Shown: positions 16,850 to 25,671 of the stretch, piece after piece
Numbering within the stretch: the stretch's first letter is position 1
Layout of the letters: every line of letters begins with the position of its first letter
From: UBA2040 sp002384725
GTDB lineage: Bacteria; Bacteroidota; Bacteroidia; Flavobacteriales_D; Crocinitomicaceae
Assembly (NCBI GenBank): GCA_963926475.1
Contig: CAWUXE010000007.1
Span: 190,147-254,146, forward strand
Reading direction: 5' to 3'
Length of the DNA stretch: 64,000 nucleotides
The notes under the pieces: model-generated
What the model saw: only the letters and a program-made list of their open reading frames with translations
Databases searched by the model: none
What the model was told of the DNA's origin: nothing
Translations under genes and position numbers: made by a program

Positions 16850-18954
16850 TACTTCTGTTGTACGATACTGTTGTCAGGAAGATACAAATATTCCAATTGA
16901 TTCCCTTTTACTAAAACGAAGGTTAATTCATTTAATTGTCTAATCTCCTGGTATTCAACCGGTACAATTAGCTTGCCTACTTGGTTCACTAATCCTCGTT
17001 TCGTTTCTTTTTCGATGATAAAAAAGTCACTTTCTATCCTGGTTATTTCATCGTATTCTATTGCAATTAGTTCTTTTCCTGAAGTTGAAATCAAGCCTTG
17101 TTTGCCATCCAACATAACAATGGCTGCACCTTTCACAAAACTCTCTGACCAACTGTATTTTGGCTGAATCACTATCTTGCCTCTTCTATCTAAATATCCC
17201 CAAAGTTTCCCTTTGTTGAAGGCTATGAGCTCTGAATTTTTACCCATTTCGGAGTAGATGTTCTTCACTACAAATTTTCCAGATTTATCGATAACACCCA
17301 TTTTACCTTTGAATCGAACAATTGCCACTCCGTTTTCGAAACGACCAAGAAAAGAACTATTGGCAAACTCTTCAAAGCATGGTGTAATGATGACTTTGCC
17401 TAATGAATCGATATAACCAATGGCTCCATCTTCACTAATCATGGCAACATCGTCGGCAAGTGGACCGATATAGTCGTAGTTCGCTGGTAAGATTTCTTTC
17501 CCATCCATGGTCTTTAAACCGTAGTATTCATCTTCCAAATAAACAACAGAATTTCCTGTAAAGAAATTAAGCTCTTCATATGTCGGTGGGAAAAGGAATT
17601 CGCCCAATTTATTGATAAACGATTGCTTTTCGCCTACTTGAATTCTTGCAATACCGTTTGAAAAACCATAGGCTTCTGAAAAATTCGCTTTGATCTGCTC
17701 TTGTCCAAACTTATCGTAATACCCGTATTTTCCATTTTGCTGAGCATAAATCAATCCTTCAGAAAACGAACCAATATCATCAAATTCAATTGGCAAAAGA
17801 ATTTTTCCGGTTCGATCAATTAGTCCGTATTTGTCTTCTAATTCTACAATTGCTCTTCCCTGCTCAAAATCATAAGCCGAATTGTACATACAAGGAATGA
17901 TCAATTCATTCTGTTTGTTGATGAACCCCAATTTACCGTCTCTTCCAACCATAGACAAACCTTCGCTAAACAGGCCCATGGATTCATAAATAGGCGGAAT
18001 TTTAATATCCCCATCTACATCCATTGCGCCAAACTTGTTGAATACTCGAAAAGGAAATAAATTCAAACGAGAGAATTGCAAATCTGTTTTTAGCTCTTGA
18101 CTGAACGGGTAATTCGGAAATTCTGTTTCGAATTGTTCGATGCGTTCATCTGAATATTCGTACATGTAAACTTGATACAATCTTCTCCAAGCATCCTCCT
18201 TGTTCCTGTTATCTGGATACTTTTTAATAAACGCATTCAATACCTCTACTGTATTGTCTTTCGTTGTTAAATCATAAATTTGGTCTTGCGCTTGTGGAAC
18301 ATATGGATTGCTCGAAAACTTTTCGATAAACTTTTCATAGGAAAACACAGTTCCATCCATGGTTTGTTCTCGATACTCCGCCATATGAAAAGCCTCTATG
18401 GCACTCCTTTTTAGTTCCGAATTGGGGTGAATTTCGAGAAACTCCTTTAAAGCGCGAGTCGTGTTAACAGATTTCGCCTTTCCAAAAGCTAAAGAATCAC
18501 GAATATAAAACGCTCTATTGATGTCGAAAAACTCTGGATTTCTAGAGATGAATCGATTCCATTCATTAATGGAACTTTTAATCGTCAGTTGGTCGAAGTA
18601 ATAACCCGAGATTTGATTCTTTAAGTTTTTAATGGCCTCCATTGAAAAACCATATTCTTGATATTTCACTGCCTTTTTTTCCTTTAGGTTAGGAAATGTA
18701 GCCTCTGACATGCGAATCAAATTGTATGCAGAGTCTATACTGTGAAAAGGATTATCCTGACGAAAATAGATAGTCGCCAATCCAAATGCAGCTGGTGATG
18801 TGGTCGACTTCTTTAATTTCTTTTCGAATTTATTCTTTGCATCGAAATAATCATACACCTCCAAACTTTTAAACCCCTTCTCTATTTTCCCAGCGGACGT
18901 ATAATTGCTGGACAATACAAAAGCGAAAATTAATAAGATAAAACGTTGATTCAT
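16849..18954 (-). CDS. WG-repeat (KWG) exported protein
   Basis: A 701-residue protein with a signal peptide (residues 1-21, ending TSA). An N-terminal helical, TPR-like region (about 25-290) is followed by WG repeats from about 310 to 690, seen as recurring units such as GLSMVGRDGKLGFINKQNELIIP, KYGLIDRTGKILLP and KMGVIDKSGKFVV. WG repeats form beta-propeller-like or hairpin arrays of unknown function. The protein probably acts in the periplasm or at the surface. It is co-transcribed with the TonB-like gene. Confidence 0.85.
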   Translation of the reverse strand: MNQRFILLIFAFVLSSNYTSAGKIEKGFKSLEVYDYFDAKNKFEKKLKKSTTSPAAFGLATIYFRQDNPFHSIDSAYNLIRMSEATFPNLKEKKAVKYQEYGFSMEAIKNLKNQISGYYFDQLTIKSSINEWNRFISRNPEFFDINRAFYIRDSLAFGKAKSVNTTRALKEFLEIHPNSELKRSAIEAFHMAEYREQTMDGTVFSYEKFIEKFSSNPYVPQAQDQIYDLTTKDNTVEVLNAFIKKYPDNRNKEDAWRRLYQVYMYEYSDERIEQFETEFPNYPFSQELKTDLQFSRLNLFPFRVFNKFGAMDVDGDIKIPPIYESMGLFSEGLSMVGRDGKLGFINKQNELIIPCMYNSAYDFEQGRAIVELEDKYGLIDRTGKILLPIEFDDIGSFSEGLIYAQQNGKYGYYDKFGQEQIKANFSEAYGFSNGIARIQVGEKQSFINKLGEFLFPPTYEELNFFTGNSVVYLEDEYYGLKTMDGKEILPANYDYIGPLADDVAMISEDGAIGYIDSLGKVIITPCFEEFANSSFLGRFENGVAIVRFKGKMGVIDKSGKFVVKNIYSEMGKNSELIAFNKGKLWGYLDRRGKIVIQPKYSWSESFVKGAAIVMLDGKQGLISTSGKELIAIEYDEITRIESDFFIIEKETKRGLVNQVGKLIVPVEYQEIRQLNELTFVLVKGNQLEYLYLPDNSIVQQK

Positions 18955-19014
18955 GATACAAAGATAGAGGAGGAAATGATTGTTAATACGTTTAAGTCAA
19001 GAATTTTTGAAAAC

Positions 19015-19048
19015 AAAAAATCCCGTTCCGAAAGGTATCGAAACGGGA
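19015..19048 (-). terminator. Rho-independent terminator of rpmE2
   Basis: Inverted arms at 19021-19030 and 19039-19048 (nine of ten positions pair), with a run of A on the plus strand at 19015-19020 that gives a U-tract in the minus-strand transcript. It lies 22 bp past the L31 stop. Confidence 0.8.
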
Positions 19049-19069
19049 TTACATATTTTTGTAAGAAAA

Positions 19070-19324
19070 TTATTTCTTTCTTGCTCCGAAACGGTTGTTG
19101 AATTTATCAATACGACCTGCAGTATCGACGAATTGAACGATTCCTGTAAAGAACGGGTGTGATTTGTGTGAAATATCCAATTTTACTAACGGATACTCAT
19201 TTCCGTCTTCCCATTTAATTGTTTCAGAAGTAGGTGCACATGAAGGACACAAAAACGCGTAATCATTTGACATGTCTTTGAATACAACTGGTCTGTAATC
19301 TTCTGGGTGTATATCTTTTCTCAT
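19070..19324 (-). CDS. rpmE2: 50S ribosomal protein L31, type B
   Basis: An 84-residue protein with the L31 hallmarks MRKDIHPEDYRPVVFKDM and SHPFFTGIVQFVDTAGRIDKFNNRFG. Length and the spacing between these motifs fit type B (zinc-free) L31. Unusually, it carries a CPSC motif (Cys26, Cys29) in the loop where type B proteins usually have Thr/Ser residues; the second CxxC of type A L31 before the HPFFTG motif is absent. A rho-independent terminator follows. It is a single-gene unit. Confidence 0.95.
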   Translation of the reverse strand: MRKDIHPEDYRPVVFKDMSNDYAFLCPSCAPTSETIKWEDGNEYPLVKLDISHKSHPFFTGIVQFVDTAGRIDKFNNRFGARKK

Positions 19325-19435
19325 CTTATTTCTATTAAAGTCAATGTTTCCCTGAAAGGGAGTGCAAATTTAGAGAAAGATTTTTAAATATCCTCAAAAC
19401 TTCTACAAATAAAATAAACTTTCTACAAATTACGT

Positions 19436-19443
19436 TATTTTTG
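19436..19443 (+). promoter_or_regulatory. Bacteroidota-type -7 box that also decides the start of the beta-helix gene
   Basis: TATTTTTG matches TAnnTTTG and covers the first possible TTG start at 19441, so translation should begin at a downstream ATG (19450, 19453 or 19459). A 10-bp direct repeat TTCTACAAAT lies just upstream at 19401 and 19421. Confidence 0.5.
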
Positions 19444-19449
19444 ACACCA

Positions 19450-20847
19450 ATGATGAACATGCGCACCGTTTTCTCGGCAATTATTCTAGCGATTCTCTTA
19501 TTTGCTGGACTTTCGACTACTTCTTGCAAAAAGTTTCAAGGATTCTCAACAGGAAATTTAGATTTTTCGAAAGACACCGTTGTTTTTGATACGGTTTTCA
19601 CCACCATTGGATCAACAACTCAACGACTGAAAATCTATAACAATTCGAATAAAACACTTAATGTCGATGAAATTGAATTGGTCGGAGGCAGTAATTCGCC
19701 TTTTCGTATTAATGTAGACGGATTAAAAGGCATTAGTTTTGCCAATTTAGAAATTGAGAAAGACGATAGCCTCTTTATTTTTGTGGAAGTTACCTTGCAA
19801 GTGAACAATGCCACCAATCCGATGGTGATTGAGGATAAAATTCGTTTTCGGACGAATGGCAAAGATCAATTTATAGTGCTGGCGGTTTGGGGACAAGACA
19901 TGTATTATCATCAAAATGACTTCAACTCGGGAGTTTGGTCGAATGACAAGCCCCATTTAATCTATGGGTTCGCTGGAATCGATTCTGCCCAAACCTTGAC
20001 AATTGAGGCTGGAACCCAAATTTTCATGCATAAAAATGCCTTAATCTACAATTACAAAGGAACATTAAATATTGAAGGAACTAAGAACGAAAAAGTCGTT
20101 ATTCAAGGTGATCGATTGGAGCAATATTACCAAGATCAACGAGGTCAATATTATGGTATTTACATGCAAGAGGCGCGTCCATCGACTTTCCGACATGTGG
20201 AAATAAAAAATGGAACGGCAGGTATTCATCTATTTAGTCGTGATCCGAATACGTCTGGGCCAACCTTGGACATTAAATATTCGGAAATTCACAACAATAG
20301 TCGGTACGGGATTTTCATTTTTGATGGCGCCGAAGTTTTGGCAGAAAGCTGTATTCTACACAAAAATGAATCGCATGGATTGTTTGTACTTGGCGGTGGA
20401 GATTTCAATTTCAATAATTGCAATATATTAAGCTACGGAGGCTCTGTTGCGGCAGTTGGAATAACAAATATGTATGAACCAAACGATCCTTCACAACCAA
20501 CTATCATCGGAAATATCAACCAAGGAACGATTACGAATTGCGCGATAACTGGAAATTCTTTGACCGAAATGGTAATTAACACCTCGAATCCTGGCGGTGC
20601 GGTGACTTTAAATTTTAATATTCAAAGAAATTTAATCTACTCCGAATTTATTCCGACGGATAGTTATTTCTTGAACAACATTTGGAATGAAAATCCTCTT
20701 TTCAATAATATTAACGAAGGCATTTACACCTTCCAAAATTTATCTCCTTTGAATAATTCAGCTAATACGGCTTTTCCCTCCTTTTTCGATTTTTGTGAGA
20801 ATCCTCGAAATATTTCAACGCCGGATATTGGCGCTTGGGATTTATAA
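19450..20847 (+). CDS. Right-handed beta-helix lipoprotein
   Basis: About 465 residues. A signal peptide with lipobox-like STTSC (Cys near residue 26) suggests a lipoprotein. The N-terminal about 130 residues resemble an immunoglobulin-like domain (FDTVFTTIGSTTQRLKIYNNSNKTL). The rest shows beta-helix repeats with parallel rungs (IEAGTQIFMHKNALIYNYKGTLNIEGT, STFRHVEIKNGTAGIHLFSRD, SEIHNNSRYGIFIFDGAEVLAESCILHKNESHGLF). Such folds occur in polysaccharide-active enzymes and adhesins, but no catalytic motif is evident. The exact ATG is uncertain (19450 or 19459). Confidence 0.8.
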   Translation: MMNMRTVFSAIILAILLFAGLSTTSCKKFQGFSTGNLDFSKDTVVFDTVFTTIGSTTQRLKIYNNSNKTLNVDEIELVGGSNSPFRINVDGLKGISFANLEIEKDDSLFIFVEVTLQVNNATNPMVIEDKIRFRTNGKDQFIVLAVWGQDMYYHQNDFNSGVWSNDKPHLIYGFAGIDSAQTLTIEAGTQIFMHKNALIYNYKGTLNIEGTKNEKVVIQGDRLEQYYQDQRGQYYGIYMQEARPSTFRHVEIKNGTAGIHLFSRDPNTSGPTLDIKYSEIHNNSRYGIFIFDGAEVLAESCILHKNESHGLFVLGGGDFNFNNCNILSYGGSVAAVGITNMYEPNDPSQPTIIGNINQGTITNCAITGNSLTEMVINTSNPGGAVTLNFNIQRNLIYSEFIPTDSYFLNNIWNENPLFNNINEGIYTFQNLSPLNNSANTAFPSFFDFCENPRNISTPDIGAWDL

Positions 20848-20888
20848 ACACTTCCTTTTTTGATTTCTGTTACGAAGTCATTTTTATG

Positions 20889-20896
20889 TATATTTG
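20889..20896 (+). promoter_or_regulatory. Bacteroidota-type -7 box for the Crp/Fnr gene
   Basis: TATATTTG matches TAnnTTTG exactly, about 65-85 bp upstream of the two candidate ATGs at 20960 and 20981, leaving a 5' leader. Confidence 0.45.
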
Positions 20897-20959
20897 ATTT
20901 ACGTTTTTACTGTTTTTACCTGACACGACACTATAAACCGAGCTGTTTAATACCTTTTT

Positions 20960-21661
20960 ATGCAAACCAAAAAAGAAAACATGAATAAAAATAAATTAAT
21001 TAAATTCATAGAATCGAGATTATCACCTGAAGTTTTCAAGGAATTAAAACTTGTAAAATTTTCCAAAGGAGACGTTATTTTCTCTGAAAAATCTGTGAAC
21101 AATGGGACTTACGTTATCCTAACAGGATTAGTCAAACAATTTGTTTTTGGTATAGAATGCCGAGAATCCATTTTTAAGTTTTGCGGGTTCGGTGATATAT
21201 TAGGACATCGCTCATTATTTCTTGATGGAAATCACTTTGATAATGCTGTATGTCTATCAGATGTTGAAGTATTACACCTACCAAGGGCGGCTAGTTTGCT
21301 GGCCATTAAAACGGATGAAACGTTAATGCTTGAATTCATTCTCCGTATTAGTGAAGATTCTATGCAACAAATTTATCACTCTCAATTATTGGGACAATAT
21401 AATTTACAGCAACGTACAGCCTTTGGTCTGCTTTATTTATTATCGAAAAATGGAGATCCAGATTCCCATGAGATTTTTATTGGACGCGATGATTTCGCTA
21501 ACTACATTGGAGCAGAAAAAGAATCAGTGGTTCGTGTGATGTATTATTTTAAAGAAGAACATTTGATTGAGAGTTCTGGAAAACGAATTCGTATTCTTAA
21601 ACCAGAAGTGCTGAAAAAAATTGCCGAAAAATCAATCATAAAAAAAGCGCCTCTAGCTTAG
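20960..21661 (+). CDS. Crp/Fnr-family transcriptional regulator
   Basis: A 233-residue protein with an N-terminal cyclic-nucleotide-binding-type beta-barrel (about 15-140; NNGTYVILTGLVKQFVFG, FCGFGDILGHRSLF) and a C-terminal winged helix (about 170-220; IGRDDFANYIGAEKESVVRVMYYFKEEHLI). No Fnr-type N-terminal Cys cluster is present, and the canonical cAMP residues are not obvious, so the ligand is unknown. A second ATG at 20981 would start at MNKNKLIKFIESRL. It is convergent with a T9SS-secreted protein gene, with a shared hairpin between them. Confidence 0.88.
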   Translation: MQTKKENMNKNKLIKFIESRLSPEVFKELKLVKFSKGDVIFSEKSVNNGTYVILTGLVKQFVFGIECRESIFKFCGFGDILGHRSLFLDGNHFDNAVCLSDVEVLHLPRAASLLAIKTDETLMLEFILRISEDSMQQIYHSQLLGQYNLQQRTAFGLLYLLSKNGDPDSHEIFIGRDDFANYIGAEKESVVRVMYYFKEEHLIESSGKRIRILKPEVLKKIAEKSIIKKAPLA

Positions 21662-21671
21662 AGACGCTTTT
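21643..21671. terminator. Bidirectional terminator between the Crp/Fnr gene and the T9SS protein gene
   Basis: Arms AAAAGCG (21643-21649) plus CTCTA (21651-21655) pair with TAGAG (21659-21663) plus CGCTTTT (21665-21671), with one mismatch and a GCT loop. The Crp/Fnr stop codon is inside the hairpin. Confidence 0.75.
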
Positions 21672-21689
21672 ATATCTATTTCTTATATA

Positions 21690-23504
21690 TTACTGAAGAA
21701 TGATCTTCTGCGTTCGCTGAAAGCTCTCACCACCAACAACAACAATGTAGGTGCCTTTTGGTAATGAACTAATCTCCCAAGATACGTTCAACGCTTGGTT
21801 GTCAATTTTTTGATTCGTTACTCGAATTGTTCTTCCGGACATTTCCAACAATTCAACTCGTAATTCATCTGTAAACTGAACACCTTCCATCTCAACCTTC
21901 AGTTGATTTTGATTTTGGTACGCTACCATTTCTAAAGAATTAATACTCGTTTGAGGGTTACTCACTGTTGCAAACAAATCGAAAGAGAAAATTCTCGTTT
22001 TTCTTGAACCACCAGCTCCTAAATATTCACCAGTATACCAAAATGTTTGACCATTTGGATCCAAACTCATTTGCGCATAATCACCAAATCGATTACCTCC
22101 AGATTGGAAGCCAGTTCCATCGATAGCGATAAATTCTTCTACACCCATTTCTCCCGGGTTATTCCAAGGGAAACGACCTGTGTACGCCAAACTTGCATAA
22201 CGGTCCGGTCCCGCAATAGAGAATCCTAAACCGATAATTCCATTCATATCCATAGCGATACTTCCCATCCAACGGTTGTCATTGCCAGCTGGAGAATATG
22301 TTCCTTCTTGAAAAATAGAGAACTGCGCTGTTGCTTCATCTTGTCTTAATTCATACCATCGTATCCCAGCTCTGTTATTGTTGTTTACATCAACAGGCAT
22401 GTTTAACATAACCGTATTATATGCTCCCCAACGAATGTATTGTGCTCTGTAATTAAAGACGGAAGCGATTGCATCTAATTTCTGAGAAGTTCCTTTTTGT
22501 TCAATATCATTCCAACTGTTTGTAAAGACAGAATTGAATGATGCAGGGTATAGCGTCTGATGAGTTGTAATTGAACTGTTGCTAGGTGTATTCCAATCGA
22601 CGCTGAATTTCAAGATCTTGATCACATCTGTAGAAACCCCATTCCACAGGTTATCTTGGAAGTAAAACATGTAATTTGGGGTTCCAACTGGCGGTAGAGC
22701 TCCATCGGCATCGGCAGGTAAGACACTTTTAAAACCGTATTGTGTTGAAAAACCTGGCAGCGTCAGTGCAATCATATTTGCTGTTGGATTTCCAGCCAAC
22801 ATAGCATTTCTATCGAATGCTACTGCATTTTGATTACTTGAATTTGCTGTCATGTAATATGCATCTGACCAAACTGAGTATTTCGGATAATCAGGAAAAC
22901 TTGATAAGCTGTATGAGTAGGTGTTATAAGAACCCGTTGGATCTGGCGTCGCTGAAACTGCAAAAAGAATTTCATTACTACCAATTTGGAATTGTGTGAC
23001 CACAAAACGATCCGCGTGTCTATCATACATTACAATTGGATCACCGTCACTTGAACTACCTGTCCAAAGTGAAGATAAAGGCATAGCACTAGACATTGGA
23101 GTACCCGTTTTACTATATACTCTCCAAGAAGAATTGACAGCTTGTACGTAATGATTTGGCCCTACAGCTCCTGATGGATCCGGTGGAAAAGCACCATTCA
23201 TTCCGTTAAAGTTAACAAGTGGAGCTTTATTTGGAGATGTTCCGTATGTTTCTTGCAAAGCGCCATCATACTCAATTGCATTGATATCTTTTGCCTCTGG
23301 ACGCTTGCGATTTTCTTTCACAGCACCTTCTTTAGCAGCAATATTTGAAAAATCAACAGGATCTCCCACCCATTCACTGATAGGAGCTGTTTTCCCTAAA
23401 AATGTTCCTTGTGTATATTCAACTTTGGTTTCCGCTTGTGTTTGTCCGTATACATTCAACAAACAAAGACATAAAAATCCAAATAAGATGTAATTTTTTT
23501 TCAT
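21690..23504 (-). CDS. Secreted protein with T9SS type A sorting domain
   Basis: A 604-residue protein with an N-terminal signal peptide (MKKNYILFGFLCLCLLNVYGQ). A large beta-rich body follows, with NGMNGAFPPDPSGAVGPNHYVQAVNSSWRVYSK and GDPIVMYDRHADRFVVTQF, suggesting a beta-propeller. The last about 80 residues are a type A type IX secretion tail (VELLEMSGRTI, SLPKGTYIVVV, QKIILQ). The tail directs export across the outer membrane and anchoring at the surface. No catalytic motif is recognised. It is a single-gene unit ending in a shared terminator. Confidence 0.88.
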   Translation of the reverse strand: MKKNYILFGFLCLCLLNVYGQTQAETKVEYTQGTFLGKTAPISEWVGDPVDFSNIAAKEGAVKENRKRPEAKDINAIEYDGALQETYGTSPNKAPLVNFNGMNGAFPPDPSGAVGPNHYVQAVNSSWRVYSKTGTPMSSAMPLSSLWTGSSSDGDPIVMYDRHADRFVVTQFQIGSNEILFAVSATPDPTGSYNTYSYSLSSFPDYPKYSVWSDAYYMTANSSNQNAVAFDRNAMLAGNPTANMIALTLPGFSTQYGFKSVLPADADGALPPVGTPNYMFYFQDNLWNGVSTDVIKILKFSVDWNTPSNSSITTHQTLYPASFNSVFTNSWNDIEQKGTSQKLDAIASVFNYRAQYIRWGAYNTVMLNMPVDVNNNNRAGIRWYELRQDEATAQFSIFQEGTYSPAGNDNRWMGSIAMDMNGIIGLGFSIAGPDRYASLAYTGRFPWNNPGEMGVEEFIAIDGTGFQSGGNRFGDYAQMSLDPNGQTFWYTGEYLGAGGSRKTRIFSFDLFATVSNPQTSINSLEMVAYQNQNQLKVEMEGVQFTDELRVELLEMSGRTIRVTNQKIDNQALNVSWEISSLPKGTYIVVVGGESFQRTQKIILQ

Positions 23505-23574
23505 AATTTTTTTTTCATTAATAAACGTTCTGCAATTTCGTTAAAAAATCTCACTTTTTAAAATTCTAGGAGAC

Positions 23575-24696
23575 TTAACTACTGAACATATCTGTGACAC
23601 GCTGAAAAAAACCTTTTTCCTGAGCATCCGGGGTTGGAATAAAATTTTCACTTTCTTTTAGTTTCTCCAGGATTTCTTTTTCCTCTTTCGACACTTTTTT
23701 AGGTGTCCAAACATTAACGTGTACAAACATATCGCCAGTCAAATGTCTTTGCAAGATTGGAAGTCCCTTGCCTTTCAATCGCAACATTTTTCCGCTTTGA
23801 GTGCCAGGTTCAATTTTTATTTTGGCCTTGCCAGTAACGGTAGGTATCTCTATGCTCTGCCCTAAAACGGCATCTACAAAATTGATATAGGCATCATAAT
23901 GCAAATTATCACCGTCTCTTCTTAGTTCGTCGTGAGGAACTTCTTCAATAACAACGATAAGATCACCTGCAACACCATTGAAAGGGCCAGCATTACCTTT
24001 TCCATTCACGCTCAATTGCATTCCCTCTTCTACTCCCGCTGGAATATCTATTTCTATAACTTCTTCTTTCCGAATAAGCCCATTTGCATCAGCATCCGCC
24101 GGTTTTTTATCGATTGATTTTCCAGCACCTTGACAACTTGGACAAACCGATTGAGTTTGCATGGCCCCAAGAAAGGTCTGAGCAACACGTGTTACTCTTC
24201 CAGAACCATTGCATGTTCCACAGTTTTTAAAAGTCACCCCATCGGCATTAACCAATTTATTGACTTTAATCTTCTTTTGAACACCTTTGGCAATTTCCTC
24301 TAATGAAAGTTTCATTTTCACGCGCAGGTTAGTGCCACGGGTAACTCTAGAACCTCCTCCACGAGATCCACCGAAACTTCCACCGCCAAAACCACTTCCG
24401 AAGATATCTCCGAACTGTGAGAAAATGTCATTCATATCCATTCCACCGCCTCCAAATCCGGAAGCACCGCCTAGACCAGCATGACCAAACCGATCATACT
24501 TATCTTTCTTCTCGCTGTTGGATAAAACTTCGTATGCTTCAGCCGCTTCTTTAAATTTACCTTCCGCCTCCTTATCGTCTGGATTCTTATCAGGATGAAA
24601 CTTAATCGCTAATTTTCTGTACGCCTTTTTTATCTCAGCATCCGAGGCATTTCGTGCAATACCAAGTATGTCGTAATAATCTCTTTTATCGCTCAT
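23575..24696 (-). CDS. dnaJ: Chaperone DnaJ, with only half of the usual zinc-finger repeats
   Basis: A 373-residue protein with a J domain (1-70; HPD at 34-36), a Gly/Phe-rich linker (about 72-116) and a C-terminal substrate-binding domain. The Cys-rich region has only two CxxCxGxG motifs (Cys159/162 and Cys185/188), whereas classical DnaJ has four. The first and fourth positions are replaced by cysteine-free sequence (KLVNADGVTFKN and KSIDKKPADADANG). It lies 8 bp downstream of grpE. It stimulates DnaK ATPase and delivers clients. dnaK is not in the window. Confidence 0.95.
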   Translation of the reverse strand: MSDKRDYYDILGIARNASDAEIKKAYRKLAIKFHPDKNPDDKEAEGKFKEAAEAYEVLSNSEKKDKYDRFGHAGLGGASGFGGGGMDMNDIFSQFGDIFGSGFGGGSFGGSRGGGSRVTRGTNLRVKMKLSLEEIAKGVQKKIKVNKLVNADGVTFKNCGTCNGSGRVTRVAQTFLGAMQTQSVCPSCQGAGKSIDKKPADADANGLIRKEEVIEIDIPAGVEEGMQLSVNGKGNAGPFNGVAGDLIVVIEEVPHDELRRDGDNLHYDAYINFVDAVLGQSIEIPTVTGKAKIKIEPGTQSGKMLRLKGKGLPILQRHLTGDMFVHVNVWTPKKVSKEEKEILEKLKESENFIPTPDAQEKGFFQRVTDMFSS

Positions 24697-24704
24697 TTCT
24701 TTCT

Positions 24705-25259
24705 TTATTGACCTACAACAACTTTTGCAAATCGAATTACTTTATCGTTGAGATAATATCCTTTCTCTACGTCATCCACTATTTTTCCTTTTAAATCGTT
24801 AGATGGTGCAGGAATATTTGCTATTGCTTCATGAATTTCACTATCGAAGGCCTCACCTATTGTTGTCATTGGCTTTACTCCTTTTGCTTCCATTATTCCC
24901 TTGAATTTTGTGAAAACCAACTGGAATCCTTCTTTCAAGGCATTCACATCTTCTACAGATTCGTTATTGGCAATAGCTCTTTCGAAATCGTCAATAATCG
25001 GTAAAAAGTTTTTTATCACCCCTTCACCAGCGTGACTGAGAAGATCCACTTTTTCCTTGTTCGTTCTTTTTCTGAAATTTTCAAACTCTGCGTACAGACG
25101 AATAAATTTTTCATTCGCTTCAATCAATTTATCCTCAATAGTAGGTTCTGCTTTTTCTTCAACTATCTTTTGGTCACTCTCAGAAGCCGTTTCGTTTTCA
25201 CTGACTTCGAAATTATTTTCGTTCAATTCCTCTTCTGAAGTATGTTGCTTATCTGACAT
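24705..25259 (-). CDS. grpE: Nucleotide exchange factor GrpE
   Basis: A 184-residue protein. An acidic, disordered N-terminus (1-50) is followed by the long helix (RLYAEFENFRKRTNKEKVDLL) and the beta-wing domain ending in GYYLNDKVIRFAKVVVG, the GrpE signature. It releases ADP from DnaK. It is the first gene of a grpE-dnaJ pair. Confidence 0.95.
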   Translation of the reverse strand: MSDKQHTSEEELNENNFEVSENETASESDQKIVEEKAEPTIEDKLIEANEKFIRLYAEFENFRKRTNKEKVDLLSHAGEGVIKNFLPIIDDFERAIANNESVEDVNALKEGFQLVFTKFKGIMEAKGVKPMTTIGEAFDSEIHEAIANIPAPSNDLKGKIVDDVEKGYYLNDKVIRFAKVVVGQ

Positions 25260-25353
25260 TTCAATTTTTTCTTTTGGGATTGCAAAGATTCTGCCAATTG
25301 GTAAATAAAGACACTCTGTCAGAATATGTCAATCATTCAGAGAAATCTTGTCA

Positions 25354-25388
25354 TAAAAAAACCCAAATTGTCAGACAATTCGGGGTTT
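25354..25388 (-). terminator. Terminator downstream of the decayed SPOR-like fragment
   Basis: AAACCC (25359-25364) pairs with GGGTTT (25383-25388), with inner pairing of AATTGT and ACAATT. A run of A at 25355-25361 gives U residues in the minus-strand transcript. It lies 17 bp past the fragment's stop. Confidence 0.65.
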
Positions 25389-25405
25389 ACAATATTCTTT
25401 ATTTT

Positions 25406-25670
25406 TTAGTTCGTCGGCTCTGGTCTCAAAGCTTCTTGACCACGAGTTGAAAGAATCAAATCTACCTCAGCAATTGTAATTCTTTTTCCTTTATAATATG
25501 CAGTAATGAAAGAGTCAACTAATCCATTTCCTTTAGCCGCTGCTAATTTAGGACGAGCCTCATCAAATGAATATAAAATACCTGTGAAATATCTCGTTGT
25601 TCCATCTCCAATATTTAAAACTCTCTCAAGGTTTCCGCCAATTGCTCGAGTCAAATACGTTTCAGATGCA
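25406..25670 (-). pseudogene. Remnant of a SPOR-like C-terminal domain
   Basis: The minus strand reads about 88 codons of one frame with no ATG at its start; the frame is closed upstream by a TAA near 25672. The sequence YFTGILYSFDEARPKLAAAKGNGLVDSFITAYYKGKRITIAEV resembles SPOR-type repeats found in Bacteroidota envelope proteins, which bind denuded peptidoglycan. No signal peptide or N-terminal part remains. It is directly next to an outer-membrane remnant and keeps a terminator. A TTG start at 25654 would give 82 residues, but expression of that piece seems unlikely. Confidence 0.5.
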
Positions 25671-25671
25671 T

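Noticed and set aside
24287..24484. Proline-rich plus-strand frame inside dnaJ
   Set aside because: It is the antisense shadow of the Gly/Phe-rich linker of DnaJ and has no independent support.
25406..25654. A functional 82-residue protein from a TTG start
   Set aside because: The frame looks like the tail of a larger domain, has no proper start and sits beside frameshifted debris.
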